DNA of 64,000 nt, taken from VRUE01 sp963753585 (GTDB taxonomy: Bacteria > Actinomycetota > Thermoleophilia > Solirubrobacterales > 70-9). The position numbers were made by a program, and so were the translations under genes. Positions 40,426-49,505 of the stretch are shown piece after piece (position 1 is the stretch's first letter; the number at the start of each line of letters is the position of its first letter). The stretch spans positions 930,001 through 994,000 of the forward strand of contig CAVWCU010000001.1 in NCBI GenBank assembly GCA_963753585.1, read 5' to 3'. The notes under the pieces were generated by a model. It worked only from the letters and a program-made list of their open reading frames with translations, was not told the origin of the DNA and searched no databases.

Positions 40426-40903
40426 CGTCCGGCGAGTATAGGTCGCGCTGGGCCAACCGATCGAGGAACTCGGCCTGGGCGGGGTTGATCTTCTCCCCCG
40501 CCGCCTCGAGGCCGAACCACTCCGCCCGGTCGACCTCGGGGAACTCGCGCTCGGCGCCCGAGCGCGGCGGCCACTCCATGGTGAAGGTGTTGCTGCGCAG
40601 CTCGGCGGGGTCGAAATCCCCTTCGGCAGCCCAGCAGTGGACCGTCTTGCCGCCCTTCTGGCGCACCGAGCCCAGCTCGGTCAGATCGCCGGCGGAGAGG
40701 CCGAGGCCCGAGCCCAGCTCCTCCCCGAGCTCGCGCAGGGCGCAGGCACGGGGGTCCTCCCCCTCGCCGATCTCGCCCTTCGGCACCGACCAGACACCGA
40801 GGTCCTTCTTCGCCCAGAACGGCCCGCCGGGATGGACGAGCAGCACTTCAGTCGCCGCTGCGGCGCGGCGGTGGAGCAGGATCCCGGCGCTCGTCGCTGC
40901 CAC
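40418..40903 (-). CDS. NUDIX hydrolase
   Basis: A 161-residue protein with a Nudix box at residues ~43-64 (GEIGEGEDPRACALRELGEE...) of the GX5EX7REUXEEXGU type, though one Glu of REUXEE is shifted. The N-terminus SAGILLHRRAAAATEVLLVH and the C-terminal EVDRAEWFGLEAAGEKINPA are typical of the group annotated as NUDIX hydrolase/NTP pyrophosphohydrolase. It is the first gene of a pair with RDD. Confidence 0.88.
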   Translation of the reverse strand: MAATSAGILLHRRAAAATEVLLVHPGGPFWAKKDLGVWSVPKGEIGEGEDPRACALRELGEELGSGLGLSAGDLTELGSVRQKGGKTVHCWAAEGDFDPAELRSNTFTMEWPPRSGAEREFPEVDRAEWFGLEAAGEKINPAQAEFLDRLAQRDLYSPDDD

Positions 40904-40919
40904 GTCCGGGACGGTATCG

Positions 40920-42086
40920 CTACGCGACCCGCCTCAGTTGCGGCCGCCCGGTGTCGGCCGCGGCGAGGGCCAGCCGGCTCGCCTCGACCGCACTGGCCCA
41001 GGAAACCTCGGAGAGCAGGCCCGGCGCCGCGACCATGTCGCCGGCGAGGAAGACCCCGGCGCCACGGTCGACCGCCGGGCGGTCCCGCCAGCTGAGGCCA
41101 GGATGGTCGAGCGGGCCGGTGCGACCGTCCATCACCTGGCGCCGGCGCCAGGTCTCGCGCTCGCGCCAGGCGGGGAGCGAGGCGTCGAGCAGGCGCTCCA
41201 GGCGCAGGCCCGCCGTCTCGGCGCTCTCGTCGGGCCGGATCGGCAACTGCGCCTGCACCAGCTCCTCCCCCTCGGGGGCAAGCGAGGGGTCGGCGGCGCT
41301 GAAGCGCTCGACCCAGCCGGCTTCGTCGAGGTCGGAGACGACGAAGGGGTCGCCGCGGCGATGCTCGAGCCCGAGGTCGATGCAGACGGTGCGTCCGGCC
41401 GGCCAGCTCAGCGAGCCCTCGCCGAGCAGCTCCCGCGCCTGGCCCAGCTCGGTGGCGACGATCACAGGTGGCTCGGGCAGGGCGTCCACCGGGTGGGCGG
41501 TCTCGATCCCGACCCCTAGCTCCCGCGCCCGCGCCTCGAGCGCCGCGATCATCGACCCCCAGCCCCCGATCAGGTAGCGCGCCGTGGGCGGTGGGCTGAG
41601 CAGGACCCGTACCGAGTGGCCCCAGACGAATGCCGCCGAGAGCTCACCCGGGTCGTGGTGGAAGGTGTAGACGCCGGCGGCCGCGGAGAGCATCGCCGCG
41701 GTCCGCTCGTCGGCGTGGCTCGTGACCCAGCCGCGGAAGTCCTGGTCGACCGGGGCCTCGCGGCCTCGCAGCCGCAGCACCGAGGGGATCGTGCCCAGGG
41801 GCGGCGTGCGGCGCACGTCGCCCTGCCAGCGGAAGCGGATCCCGGCCAGCGGCGCGTTCTTGTGGGCGGGCAGGAGCGCGCGCTCGACCAGCCAGTGCCA
41901 GAGCGGCCCGTCCTTGTAGATGACGTGAGGGCCGAGGTTGGCCTTGTAGGGCCCGGCCATGCTGCGGGCGCGACCGCCGAGGACGTCATGCGCCTCGAGC
42001 AGGCGGACCTCCGCCCCGCCCTCGGCACACTCGATCGCTGCCGTCAGGCCGGCGAGCCCTCCGCCGACGATCGTGATCCGGCTCAT
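40920..42086 (-). CDS. FAD-dependent amine oxidase/desaturase-like oxidoreductase
   Basis: A 388-residue protein from the ATG at 42086. The dinucleotide-binding motif is VGGGLAGLTAAIECAEGG, followed by the GGR(A/S) signature in LGGRARSMAG, and a C-terminal FAD motif GVFLAGDMVAAPGLLSEVSW. The overall form resembles phytoene desaturase/protoporphyrinogen oxidase proteins. It is divergent from a MocR-type regulator, which probably controls it. Substrate unknown; the cluster has no carotenoid genes. Confidence 0.85.
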   Translation of the reverse strand: MSRITIVGGGLAGLTAAIECAEGGAEVRLLEAHDVLGGRARSMAGPYKANLGPHVIYKDGPLWHWLVERALLPAHKNAPLAGIRFRWQGDVRRTPPLGTIPSVLRLRGREAPVDQDFRGWVTSHADERTAAMLSAAAGVYTFHHDPGELSAAFVWGHSVRVLLSPPPTARYLIGGWGSMIAALEARARELGVGIETAHPVDALPEPPVIVATELGQARELLGEGSLSWPAGRTVCIDLGLEHRRGDPFVVSDLDEAGWVERFSAADPSLAPEGEELVQAQLPIRPDESAETAGLRLERLLDASLPAWRERETWRRRQVMDGRTGPLDHPGLSWRDRPAVDRGAGVFLAGDMVAAPGLLSEVSWASAVEASRLALAAADTGRPQLRRVA

Positions 42087-42182
42087 CGCGTTCCTCGCTT
42101 TCGTCCGATCGCTGAGTTCGTGGTTTGGCCCATATATGCATCCCAAAACACGAAGTCAGCAGTTCATCCCGACGTTACGGGA

Positions 42183-42232
42183 TTACTGGACCGCTATACA
42201 GTGCCAGTAATGGCTCGCTCTACAGGTCCAGT
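42183..42232. promoter_or_regulatory. Cluster of inverted repeats before the MocR regulator
   Basis: TTACTGG (42183-42189) and CCAGTAA (42204-42210) form one inverted repeat ending in the start codon. ACTGGACC (42185-42192) and GGTCCAGT (42225-42232) form a second, nested one reaching into the gene. Such dimeric sites suit autorepression by the regulator itself. Confidence 0.55.
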
Positions 42233-43631
42233 TACGGTAACCAGCCTTCTGCTGCAGCTTGACCGCGGAGCCGACACGCCGCTGCACGAACAGATCGAGC
42301 GCTCGATCCGCACCGACATCCGGGTGGGGCGGCTGGTCGCCGGGACGCGGCTACCTTCGACCCGCAGCCTCGCCGCGGAGCTCGGGGTCTCCCGCGGGGT
42401 CGTCAGCGAGGCCTACGGCCAGCTCGCTGCCGAGGGGTACCTGCTCGCCGGCCAAGGCGCACCGACGCGGGTCGCCCTCACAGTTCGTGCGCAGACGCCA
42501 CGGCCGCCGGCGCGGTCGCTGCAGCCCAGCCTTCCCTACCGTCTCGATCCTGGCCTCCCCGACCTGGCCGGCTTTCCGCGCGATCGCTGGCTGCGCTCGC
42601 TGCGCGCCGCCTGGCGGCAGGCGCCGATCGACGCCGTCGACTACCCGGACCCACGCGGCGTCCCGTCCCTGCGCGAGGCGCTTGCCGAGTACCTGGGGCG
42701 GGTCCGCGGCGCCGCCGCGGACCCCGAGCACCTGCTCGTCTGCACGGGCTTCGCCCAGGGCCTGTCCCTGATCGCGCGTTGGCTGCGCGATCGCGGCGTC
42801 GAGCGGGTCGCCCTGGAGGATCCCGGCTGGCACACGCACCGGTTGATCGTCGAGCAGGCCGGAATCGAAGTGGTGCCGGTCGCGGTCGACGGTGAGGGGC
42901 TGCGGGTCGAGGATCTCGAGGCAACCGAGGCGGCAGCGGTGATCGTCACCCCCGCCCATCAGTTCCCAACCGGACGGGTGCTGAGCAGCGAGCGGCGGGC
43001 CGCCCTGATCGAGTGGGCGGAGCGGGGAGAGCGGCTGATCGTCGAGGACGACTTCGACGCCGAGCTGCGCTACGACCGGGCCGGCGTCGGCGCGCTCCAG
43101 GGCCTCGCGCCCGAGCGGGTCGCCTACATCGGCTCGGCAAGCAAGCGCCTGGTACCAGGCATGCGGCTCGGCTGGATGCTCACCCCGTCCTGGCTGGGCT
43201 GGCCGCTGATCTCGGTGAAGACGATTGAGGACCGCGGCTCGGAGACGATCGGCCAGCTCGCCCTACAGGACTTCATCGCGCGCGGCGAACTCGACCGCCA
43301 CCTTCGCCGCATGCGCCTGCGTTACCAGCGCCGTCGCGAGGCGCTGATGGAATCTCTGGCGCACCACCTCCCCGATGCCCGCGTCGAGGAGGGGACCGCG
43401 GGCCTCTACGAGCTTGCCGAGCTACCCGCTGGCGTCGAGGAGCCCCGCCTGATCGCCGCCGCCGCGGGCCGCGGCGTCGCCCTCGAGGGCTTGGCCCTGC
43501 ACCGCTTCAGGCCGGGCGGGCGGCCGGGCCTCGTCCTCGGCTTCGGCGGCCTTCCCGAGCCCGCGATCGAGCAGGGGATCCGGCTCGTGGCGGAGGCGGT
43601 CGATCCGGCCATGGCCGACCGGCGGGCGTGA
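42210..43631 (+). CDS. MocR/PdxR-type regulator (GntR HTH fused to aminotransferase fold)
   Basis: A 473-residue regulator. Residues ~22-85 are a GntR winged helix (PLHEQIERSIRTDIRVGRLV, GTRLPSTRSLAAELGVSRGV). Residues ~115-465 are a type I aminotransferase-like domain with the PLP lysine in GSASKRLVPGMRLGW (~312) and VEDDFDAELRY supplying the pyridine-binding Asp. Family members sense PLP or amino-acid derivatives. The divergent FAD oxidoreductase is the natural target, and the inverted repeats over its own start codon suggest autoregulation. Confidence 0.9.
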   Translation: MARSTGPVTVTSLLLQLDRGADTPLHEQIERSIRTDIRVGRLVAGTRLPSTRSLAAELGVSRGVVSEAYGQLAAEGYLLAGQGAPTRVALTVRAQTPRPPARSLQPSLPYRLDPGLPDLAGFPRDRWLRSLRAAWRQAPIDAVDYPDPRGVPSLREALAEYLGRVRGAAADPEHLLVCTGFAQGLSLIARWLRDRGVERVALEDPGWHTHRLIVEQAGIEVVPVAVDGEGLRVEDLEATEAAAVIVTPAHQFPTGRVLSSERRAALIEWAERGERLIVEDDFDAELRYDRAGVGALQGLAPERVAYIGSASKRLVPGMRLGWMLTPSWLGWPLISVKTIEDRGSETIGQLALQDFIARGELDRHLRRMRLRYQRRREALMESLAHHLPDARVEEGTAGLYELAELPAGVEEPRLIAAAAGRGVALEGLALHRFRPGGRPGLVLGFGGLPEPAIEQGIRLVAEAVDPAMADRRA

Positions 43632-43692
43632 AAGAGTCGCGGGGACCGACCAGACACCAGCAGCGCACCGCTCTCGAAAGGAGCTGCCAGTC

Positions 43693-44865
43693 GTGCAGAA
43701 CAAGATCCGGCTCGCCACGGCATTCGTCTTTGCTGCCCTCGCCCTCCTCGCCGCCGGCTGCGGCGACTCGAGCTCCGAGGACACCAGCAGCAGCTCGGAC
43801 ACCTTCCGAGTCGGGCTCGAGGCGCCGCTCTCCGGCGAACAGGCGGTGCTCGGCGAAGGCATGCTGAAGGGCGCCGAACTGGCCGCCTCGCAGCTCAACG
43901 ATCACGACGGGATTCTGGGCAGGCAGATCGAGATCGTGCCGATCGACGACGCCGCCGACCCGCAGACCGGTGTCGCCGCAGCGAAGTCGGCGATCGCCGA
44001 CGGCCTCGACGGGATCGTCGGCCCCTACAACTCCAGCGTCGGCGTCGAGACCCTGCCGCTCTACATCGACGCCGGCCTGGTGCCGATCAGGCTGACCTCG
44101 GACCAGTCGACCAACGGTCTCGGCTTCACCCTGCAGCCGATGACCTACCAGATCGCGCCTGTGGCCTCAGAGGCCCTGACCGAGTGGCTGGGCGCCAAAC
44201 GCGTCGCGATTGCCTACGACCCGACCCAGAACTACACGGTCTCGGTCTCCAAGGCACTCAAAGAATCACTCGAAGAGGCGGGCGTCGACGTCACCGCCTA
44301 TGCCGAGGTCCAGCCCGGCAAGAAGAGCTACACCGACGTGGTCGACCAGCTCGCTACAGGCAACCCCGACGTGATCTACGCGGCGGTCTACTTCCCCGAG
44401 GGTGGCCTAATCGCCAAGGAGATGCACGAGGGCAAGGTCAAGGCCAAGTGCGTTGCCGACTACGCCTCCTATGACACCGGCTTCGTCGAGACCGCCGGGG
44501 TGCCCGCCGCCCGCGCCTGTCCGGTGGTCGGTGTGCCCGCCCCCGAGGACTTCACCGGAGCCGCGGCAAAAGTGAGCCAGTACCGCGACCGCTTCGGCCA
44601 GGCCCCGGGCACCTGGAGCCCGTACACCTACGACTCGCTCAGCCTGCTCGCCTTCAGCGCCGAGCAAGCTGGCGGGGTAGGAGCCGACAAGCTCACCGAT
44701 GCCCTCGACGAAGTCAAGAACTGGCCTGGCTGGACCGGCACAGTGACGATCGACCCCGACAACGGCAACCGCCAGCCGGCGACCGTGGTGCTCGTCGGCA
44801 CCGACGCCAAGGGTCAGCTCCACGTCGACGAGGACTGGGCGAAAGCGGTCGGCGCGCCCTATTAG
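43693..44865 (+). CDS. Branched-chain amino-acid ABC transporter substrate-binding lipoprotein
   Basis: A 390-residue periplasmic-binding-type lipoprotein from a GTG start with AAAGGAG upstream. The signal ends in the lipobox LLAAGC. Then follow the Leu/Ile/Val-binding (Peripla_BP_6) landmarks: FRVGLEAPLSGEQAVLGEGM, GAELAASQLNDHDGILGRQI and GIVGPYNSSVGVETLPLYI. No permease or ATPase genes are next to it, so it is an orphan receptor. Ligand unknown; amino acids, urea and aromatic acids are all used in this family. Confidence 0.9.
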   Translation: MQNKIRLATAFVFAALALLAAGCGDSSSEDTSSSSDTFRVGLEAPLSGEQAVLGEGMLKGAELAASQLNDHDGILGRQIEIVPIDDAADPQTGVAAAKSAIADGLDGIVGPYNSSVGVETLPLYIDAGLVPIRLTSDQSTNGLGFTLQPMTYQIAPVASEALTEWLGAKRVAIAYDPTQNYTVSVSKALKESLEEAGVDVTAYAEVQPGKKSYTDVVDQLATGNPDVIYAAVYFPEGGLIAKEMHEGKVKAKCVADYASYDTGFVETAGVPAARACPVVGVPAPEDFTGAAAKVSQYRDRFGQAPGTWSPYTYDSLSLLAFSAEQAGGVGADKLTDALDEVKNWPGWTGTVTIDPDNGNRQPATVVLVGTDAKGQLHVDEDWAKAVGAPY

Positions 44866-44870
44866 GAGGT

Positions 44871-45383
44871 CTAGCCTGGCTCGCGCGGGGTGAGCTGGAC
44901 GATCGGGATCGTCCGGTTCGCCTTCGCCGCTTCCCGGCGGTACGCCGCGTAGGGCGCGAAGACACTGTCGGCGAGGGCCCAGAGCCGGTCGCGGTCGGCC
45001 TCGTCACCCACCACCGTCGCTCGCATCGGGATGTCGCCGAAGGTGACGTCGGGGTGGGCCTGGAGGTTGTGAAACCACGCCGGGTGGCTGGCAAGGCCAA
45101 GTTTCGAGGCGACGATCGTAACCCGCTCGCCATCGTGGAAGTAGATGACCACGTTGCGCCGCACCTCGCCGCTCCTGGCGCCCCGGGTTTCGAGCAGCGC
45201 CGTGGGCATCACCAGCCCCAACCCCAGGCGCCCCCGGGTCAGCCGCATCAGGTACGGGTCGAGCTTCCAGACCACGTGCATCGACATGAACCGCCCCAGT
45301 CGCGTGTTGGCAAGCGCGGCGTAGACGCGGCTGAACAGGCCGGACCGGCGGTTGGGGTCGACGTATTTGAGCCGAGTGGGCAT
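44871..45383 (-). CDS. F420H2-dependent oxidoreductase, deazaflavin-dependent nitroreductase family
   Basis: A protein of about 170 residues from the ATG at 45383; a TTG at 45440 overlapping the next gene is the alternative. It carries the Ddn-family marks: TALLETRGARSGEVRRNVV (the F420 phosphate-binding region, with the GARSG motif), VIYFHDGERVTIVASKLGL and HPAWFHNLQAHPDVTF. Mycobacterial Ddn uses F420H2 to reduce quinones and nitroimidazoles. The complete F420 synthesis set at 56.7-63.8 kb supplies the cofactor. Confidence 0.88.
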   Translation of the reverse strand: MPTRLKYVDPNRRSGLFSRVYAALANTRLGRFMSMHVVWKLDPYLMRLTRGRLGLGLVMPTALLETRGARSGEVRRNVVIYFHDGERVTIVASKLGLASHPAWFHNLQAHPDVTFGDIPMRATVVGDEADRDRLWALADSVFAPYAAYRREAAKANRTIPIVQLTPREPG

Positions 45384-45432
45384 CTGCTTCCCGCCGGTGG
45401 AGGGTGTTGCGGGACCTTGCAACCCAGCGAGG

Positions 45433-46047
45433 TTACTCAACAGGTCCCGGTGTGCCGTCCTCCCCCTTGCCGGGGTTCACAGGTGCCTGGGGGAATTGCT
45501 CGGCAGCCGGCATGGGACCTGTGAGGGCTGCGACCGTCACGGCCCCCAACCCGGCGAACGTCGCACCCAGCACCAAGCCCTGCAGCCAGGACGACTCCAG
45601 GTCAGGCTGACCCAGGACGAGGATCGAAACCACCTCGCCTGCGACGAGTGCCAGCAGCGCCAGCGCCATCAGCAGTCGCTGCTGGACGTAGGCCATGGAC
45701 CGCCCGCCCTGGAGCGCCTGCGCAACGCGGATCACGTCCCTCGGCGACGGGTTCTCGCCGAGCGCGTCTTTCAGTTCGGCTTCGAACGACGCGCGCACCT
45801 GGTTGAACGGCACCAGATCGATCCTGAAGAAGCGCGCCTCGACCGCAAGCACGAGCAGCAGGACCGGGATTATCTGGGACGCGGCGTCGTAGAAGGTCAT
45901 CTCGTAAGCCCCCGAGCTGACGCCGACACCCAGGCCGATTGCGAATGCGACCACGGTGACAGCAGCCGGAAACCCGATCCGAAACCGGAACATGAACCGG
46001 ACGAGAAACCCGGTAAGCGACCGCCGTGTCTCCCTCACCTCTCGCAC
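45433..46047 (-). CDS. Conserved membrane protein, unknown function
   Basis: A 204-residue protein from a GTG start. Two hydrophobic segments near residues 28-45 and 55-72, an acidic cytoplasmic stretch (~80-125), and two more helices (~125-150 and ~160-180) give a four-helix layout. The Pro/Gly tail is disordered. No family is recognised. The 3' end lies 50 bp before the F420 enzyme start on the same strand. Confidence 0.6.
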   Translation of the reverse strand: MREVRETRRSLTGFLVRFMFRFRIGFPAAVTVVAFAIGLGVGVSSGAYEMTFYDAASQIIPVLLLVLAVEARFFRIDLVPFNQVRASFEAELKDALGENPSPRDVIRVAQALQGGRSMAYVQQRLLMALALLALVAGEVVSILVLGQPDLESSWLQGLVLGATFAGLGAVTVAALTGPMPAAEQFPQAPVNPGKGEDGTPGPVE

Positions 46048-46155
46048 CGCCGGAATGTTTCAGAGCGAGCGGACGACCGTCGTGTTCACGCTTCCTCTGA
46101 GAGGAGGGGCGCCGAGCGTGGCGTATGACTCGGCTACTCCTCGTCCTCGGGCAGC

Positions 46156-46423
46156 CTATGAACTCGCGACGCGGCGCAACTCGACGAAGGCTCGCATGAT
46201 CTCGATATTCACGGCAACGGCTCGCTTGCTTCGCAGCACACCCGAAAGCATCGCCACGCCCTACTCGGTGAAGACGTAAGGGGCATAGCGCCGCCCGCCG
46301 CGCCCGCCGTTTGAGGTCGCAATCTGCGACCTCAAAACTGCAGCCTCGGACCAAGATCCTCTTTTCGATTGCCGGGGCAACAATCAACTCCAGAGGCACC
46401 CTCTCGTCGGTCAACTCGGCCAT
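46156..46423 (-). pseudogene. ORF6N-domain (KilA-N-like) pseudogene
   Basis: The beginning (MAELTDERVPLELIV...IEKRILV) and the end (RYAPYVFTE, then GVAMLSGVLRSKRAVAVNIE, IMRAFVELRRVASS) belong to ORF6N domain proteins, phage-related DNA-binding proteins. The conserved middle is deleted, the frame is shifted at the junction, and the usual Gln of FTEQGVAM is a TAG stop. It is therefore a decayed gene. Confidence 0.8.
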
Positions 46424-46477
46424 CCGAACAGAATGGCAAAAGCGCCGGATGCTTTTGTCTACAAGCCCTAGGAGAGA

Positions 46478-46551
46478 TCGGGGAGACAGGATTTGAACCT
46501 GCGACCGCTCGGCCCCCAGCCGAGTGCGCTACCAGACTGCGCCACTCCCCG
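46478..46551 (-). tRNA. tRNA-Pro (GGG)
   Basis: Acceptor CGGGGAG/CTCCCCG, anticodon GGG in loop CTGGGGG, T-loop GGTTCAAATCC, discriminator A, no CCA. It is the second proline tRNA of the window. Confidence 0.95.
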
Positions 46552-46580
46552 TGGCTGCCTTACATTCTGACGAATCCCAC

Positions 46581-46651
46581 GCGGCGGTAGCTCAACGGTA
46601 GAGCCTCAGCCTTCCAAGCTGATGACGCGAGTTCGATTCTCGTCCGCCGCT
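46581..46651 (+). tRNA. tRNA-Gly (TCC)
   Basis: A 71-nt cloverleaf with acceptor GCGGCGG/CCGCCGC, anticodon TCC in loop CTTCCAA, T-loop AGTTCGATTCT. Divergent from tRNA-Pro(GGG), 29 bp away. It ends directly at the stop of the convergent BrkB gene. Confidence 0.95.
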
Positions 46652-47620
46652 TTATCCGCCGGCTGCCCGGGGCTCGTCAGGCTCGCCGCGCGGCTCCAGT
46701 TTGAGCTCGTGCTCTGCGCCGGGCCGGCCCTCCTGAATCTCGAGGCTGCGCTCGCGCTCGGCGTTGAGCTGGTGGCCGAAGAGGATCGCCAGGTTGGTGA
46801 TCCAGAACCAGACGAGCAGGGCGACGAGCCCGCCCAGGGTGCCGTAGGTCTTGTCGTAGGAGCCGAAGTTGGCGACGTAGAGAGCGAAGGCGGCGGATGC
46901 GAGAGCCCAGACGACGACCGCGACGAGGCTCCCGGGAGTCACCCAGCGAAAGCCGCGCAGCCTCGCGTTGGGCGAGGCGTAGTAGAGGATCGCGATCATC
47001 GCGATCACCAGCGCGACCATGACCGGCCACTTGGCGATGTCCCAAGCCGTGACCGCGGTGTCGGAGAGCCCGACCGGCTCGGCTACCGCCTCGACCACCG
47101 GCCCGGTCATCACCAGGCCCAGAGCGACGATCGCGGTGAGCAGAACCATCACGAGGGTGACCAGCAGTTGCAGCGGGCGCAGCTTCCAGAACGGGCGCCC
47201 CTCCCCCACCTCGTAGATCACGTTCGAGGCGCGAATGAAGGCACCGACGTAGCCCGACGCCGACCAGAGGGCGACGGCGAGCCCGAACACGAAGGTGAAG
47301 CCCGCGGCACCGCGATTGGAGGCGATCGATTCGATCGGCCCCGAGAACGTCTGCACCGCGGATTCCGGCCCCAGCGAGGCGACGATCTCGGTCAACGTGT
47401 CCGTCGTCTCTTCTGGATCCCCGACCAGCCCGATCAGCGACACGAGCGCGATCAGAGCGGGGAAAAGCGAGAGTAGCCCGTAGTAGGTGAGCGCCGCCGC
47501 CCAGTCGCTGAGGTTGTCGTCGCGAAACTCGGCGACGGTCCGCTTCAGCGTGGAGAGCCAGTTGTGCGGCTCGGAAGTCATCGCATCCCCGACTGCCCCG
47601 CCGAGAAACCGGTCAAACAT
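46652..47620 (-). CDS. YihY/BrkB family membrane protein
   Basis: A 322-residue protein with about six membrane helices. Typical marks are WAAALTYYGLLSLFPALIALVS (residues ~40-61), the FGLAVALWSASGYVGAFIRASNVIYE segment, and RWVTPGSLVAVVVWALASAAF with GTLGGLVALLVWFWITNLAIL at the end. Annotated as ribonuclease BN in older work, but the family is now seen as membrane proteins of unknown role. The C-terminus is a charged tail. Confidence 0.93.
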   Translation of the reverse strand: MFDRFLGGAVGDAMTSEPHNWLSTLKRTVAEFRDDNLSDWAAALTYYGLLSLFPALIALVSLIGLVGDPEETTDTLTEIVASLGPESAVQTFSGPIESIASNRGAAGFTFVFGLAVALWSASGYVGAFIRASNVIYEVGEGRPFWKLRPLQLLVTLVMVLLTAIVALGLVMTGPVVEAVAEPVGLSDTAVTAWDIAKWPVMVALVIAMIAILYYASPNARLRGFRWVTPGSLVAVVVWALASAAFALYVANFGSYDKTYGTLGGLVALLVWFWITNLAILFGHQLNAERERSLEIQEGRPGAEHELKLEPRGEPDEPRAAGG

Positions 47621-47755
47621 GCTGAGCCGAGATACGCGCTCTGCTGCGGGCCGCTTGTCTTCCGCCCACCCCAGAAACCTCCGACCTAGAGCCGGCGACT
47701 TGTGCTGGGCATCGCGTCGACGCTCCTCCTGGTCCGCTTCACGCGCGCGGCGCCG

Positions 47756-49180
47756 TCAGCCGGCGCGCTGCTTCTTCGGCTTCTTCTCGAAGGTGAAGGT
47801 GCGCGTGGTGCTGACCGCCTTGCCCACCTTCGGGGTGAAGGTGAGTCGGACGCGGACCGCGATCTTGCCCTTGCGGCTCACGACCTTCTTGGCCAGCTTG
47901 TTGAGCTGGAGCCTGAGGCGGATCTCTCCCGACTCGCCAACCTGGCGTCTTACGGGCTGGATGCCTGGCTGCGACTTGGCCTTGCGCCCGCGCATCCCGA
48001 CCATCGAGGCGCCGGCGCCACCGCGCAGTGGCGTGTTCGCGACCACCTGGCCGGGCGCGGGGATGAGGATCTCGACGTAACACAGCTGCCCGTTTTTGCT
48101 CGGGCAGAGAGGGCCGGGCGGGATCAGCGCCCAAACCGATGTCGGTTTGGGTTTGGCAGTCGGAGGCGGAGCGGGGTCTCCCCCTCCAGGGCCTTTCGAG
48201 ATCGGTGCGCCTCCCTCGCCGAACATCTGGATCCTGTTGTTTCCCGAATCGAGGACGTAGATCGTTCCGGAGGCGTTGACCGCGACATCGGTTGGATAGT
48301 CCAACTGACCGGCTCCGGCTCCAAAGCTGCCGAACTTGGTGATGAACGCTCCGGTGGCGGTGAACTTCTGGATGCGGTCGTTGTCGGCGTCGGCAACGTA
48401 GACGTTTCCGGCCGGGTCGGTCGCGACGGCGGAGGGGTTGACGAACTGGCCGTCGCCTGAGCCCGCGGTTCCCCATTGGGAGATGAACACGCCGTCCGAG
48501 GTCCACCGCTGAACTCGATGGTTCGTCGTGTCCGTGACATACACGCTGCCGTCGGGGGCGACGCTCACATCACTCGGCCAGTTCATCTCCCCGGGGCCCG
48601 AGCCCTGGACACCCCATTTCGTGATGAAGCTGCCGCTCGGGTCGAACTTCTGGACGCGGGTATTGCCGTTGTCGGCGACGTAGACGTTGCCGACAGGGTC
48701 GACGGCCGCGCCCAGCGGCGAGATGAGCTGGCCGTCGCCGGTACCGGCACCCGCCAACGTTGCTTTGTGCGCATAGGTGGTTGGCGGCACGGTCGAGGTG
48801 TACTGCTGGATCCGCTTATTGAACGTATCGACGACGTAGATGTTGGAGGGCGTGGCGGCGGCCACGCCCGCGCCATAGAACCCGTCGGGTTGGGAGCCTT
48901 TGTTGCCGAAACTGGTGATGAAGGCGCCAGCAGGCGTGAACTTCTGGACACGGTTGTAGGTGGGGAAGGAGCCGTCGACGACGTAGACATCCCCGGCGGA
49001 GTCGATCGTCAGAGCGCTCGCGCCCGTGAACTGGCCGTCGCCCGTACCAAGACCGCCCCAGCCGCCGAGGACGCCGATGTCAGCGGACGCGGGTGCCGGT
49101 GCCGCCGCCAGCGCAACGGCAAGCGCCGCGAGGACAATTCCTCGGCGCGAACCTCGTACGAATCTCAAGCATTGGGCCAT
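47756..49180 (-). CDS. Secreted NHL-repeat beta-propeller protein
   Basis: A 474-residue protein with a signal peptide (residues ~1-33, ending ASA). Six NHL repeats follow (~38-335), each with a GDGQF, P..VAVD..GNVYVAD, N.RVQKF pattern. After a proline linker the last ~100 residues form a beta-sandwich-like domain ending in basic residues, as in many exported proteins of this group. It probably acts as an extracellular binding scaffold; no enzyme motif is present. Confidence 0.88.
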   Translation of the reverse strand: MAQCLRFVRGSRRGIVLAALAVALAAAPAPASADIGVLGGWGGLGTGDGQFTGASALTIDSAGDVYVVDGSFPTYNRVQKFTPAGAFITSFGNKGSQPDGFYGAGVAAATPSNIYVVDTFNKRIQQYTSTVPPTTYAHKATLAGAGTGDGQLISPLGAAVDPVGNVYVADNGNTRVQKFDPSGSFITKWGVQGSGPGEMNWPSDVSVAPDGSVYVTDTTNHRVQRWTSDGVFISQWGTAGSGDGQFVNPSAVATDPAGNVYVADADNDRIQKFTATGAFITKFGSFGAGAGQLDYPTDVAVNASGTIYVLDSGNNRIQMFGEGGAPISKGPGGGDPAPPPTAKPKPTSVWALIPPGPLCPSKNGQLCYVEILIPAPGQVVANTPLRGGAGASMVGMRGRKAKSQPGIQPVRRQVGESGEIRLRLQLNKLAKKVVSRKGKIAVRVRLTFTPKVGKAVSTTRTFTFEKKPKKQRAG

Positions 49181-49239
49181 GCAGTGCCGAGGAGAGTAGC
49201 CGAGCGAGCTCGGTCACAAGCGGAGCCAAGCGAATCGAG

Positions 49240-49313
49240 CGGGGCAGCTAGGACTCGAACCTAGAATCGCCGGTTTTGGAGACCGGTGCCTTAGCCAGTT
49301 TGGCCACTGCCCC
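49240..49313 (-). tRNA. tRNA-Trp (CCA)
   Basis: Acceptor GGGGCAG/CTGCCCC, anticodon CCA in loop CTCCAAA, T-loop GGTTCGAGTCC. No encoded 3' CCA. Confidence 0.93.
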
Positions 49314-49350
49314 AGGGAGGGCATCGTAACGGCCGTGGGCCGCTGAGAAA

Positions 49351-49434
49351 TGCGGGCGGAGGGACTTGAACCCCCACGGGCCGAAGCCCACCAGGACCTA
49401 AACCTGGCGCGTATGCCAATTCCGCCACGCCCGC
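49351..49434 (-). tRNA. tRNA-Leu (TAG)
   Basis: An 84-nt type II tRNA with acceptor GCGGGCG/CGCCCGC, anticodon TAG in loop TTTAGGT and a long variable arm (TGGGCTTCGGCCCG). Discriminator A. Confidence 0.95.
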
Positions 49435-49505
49435 GTGGCTGCCCGTGACCGGGCTTAACGCGCGACCAATGCCGCATCGTCGCTCCTAGATTCTATGATC
49501 GTCGC

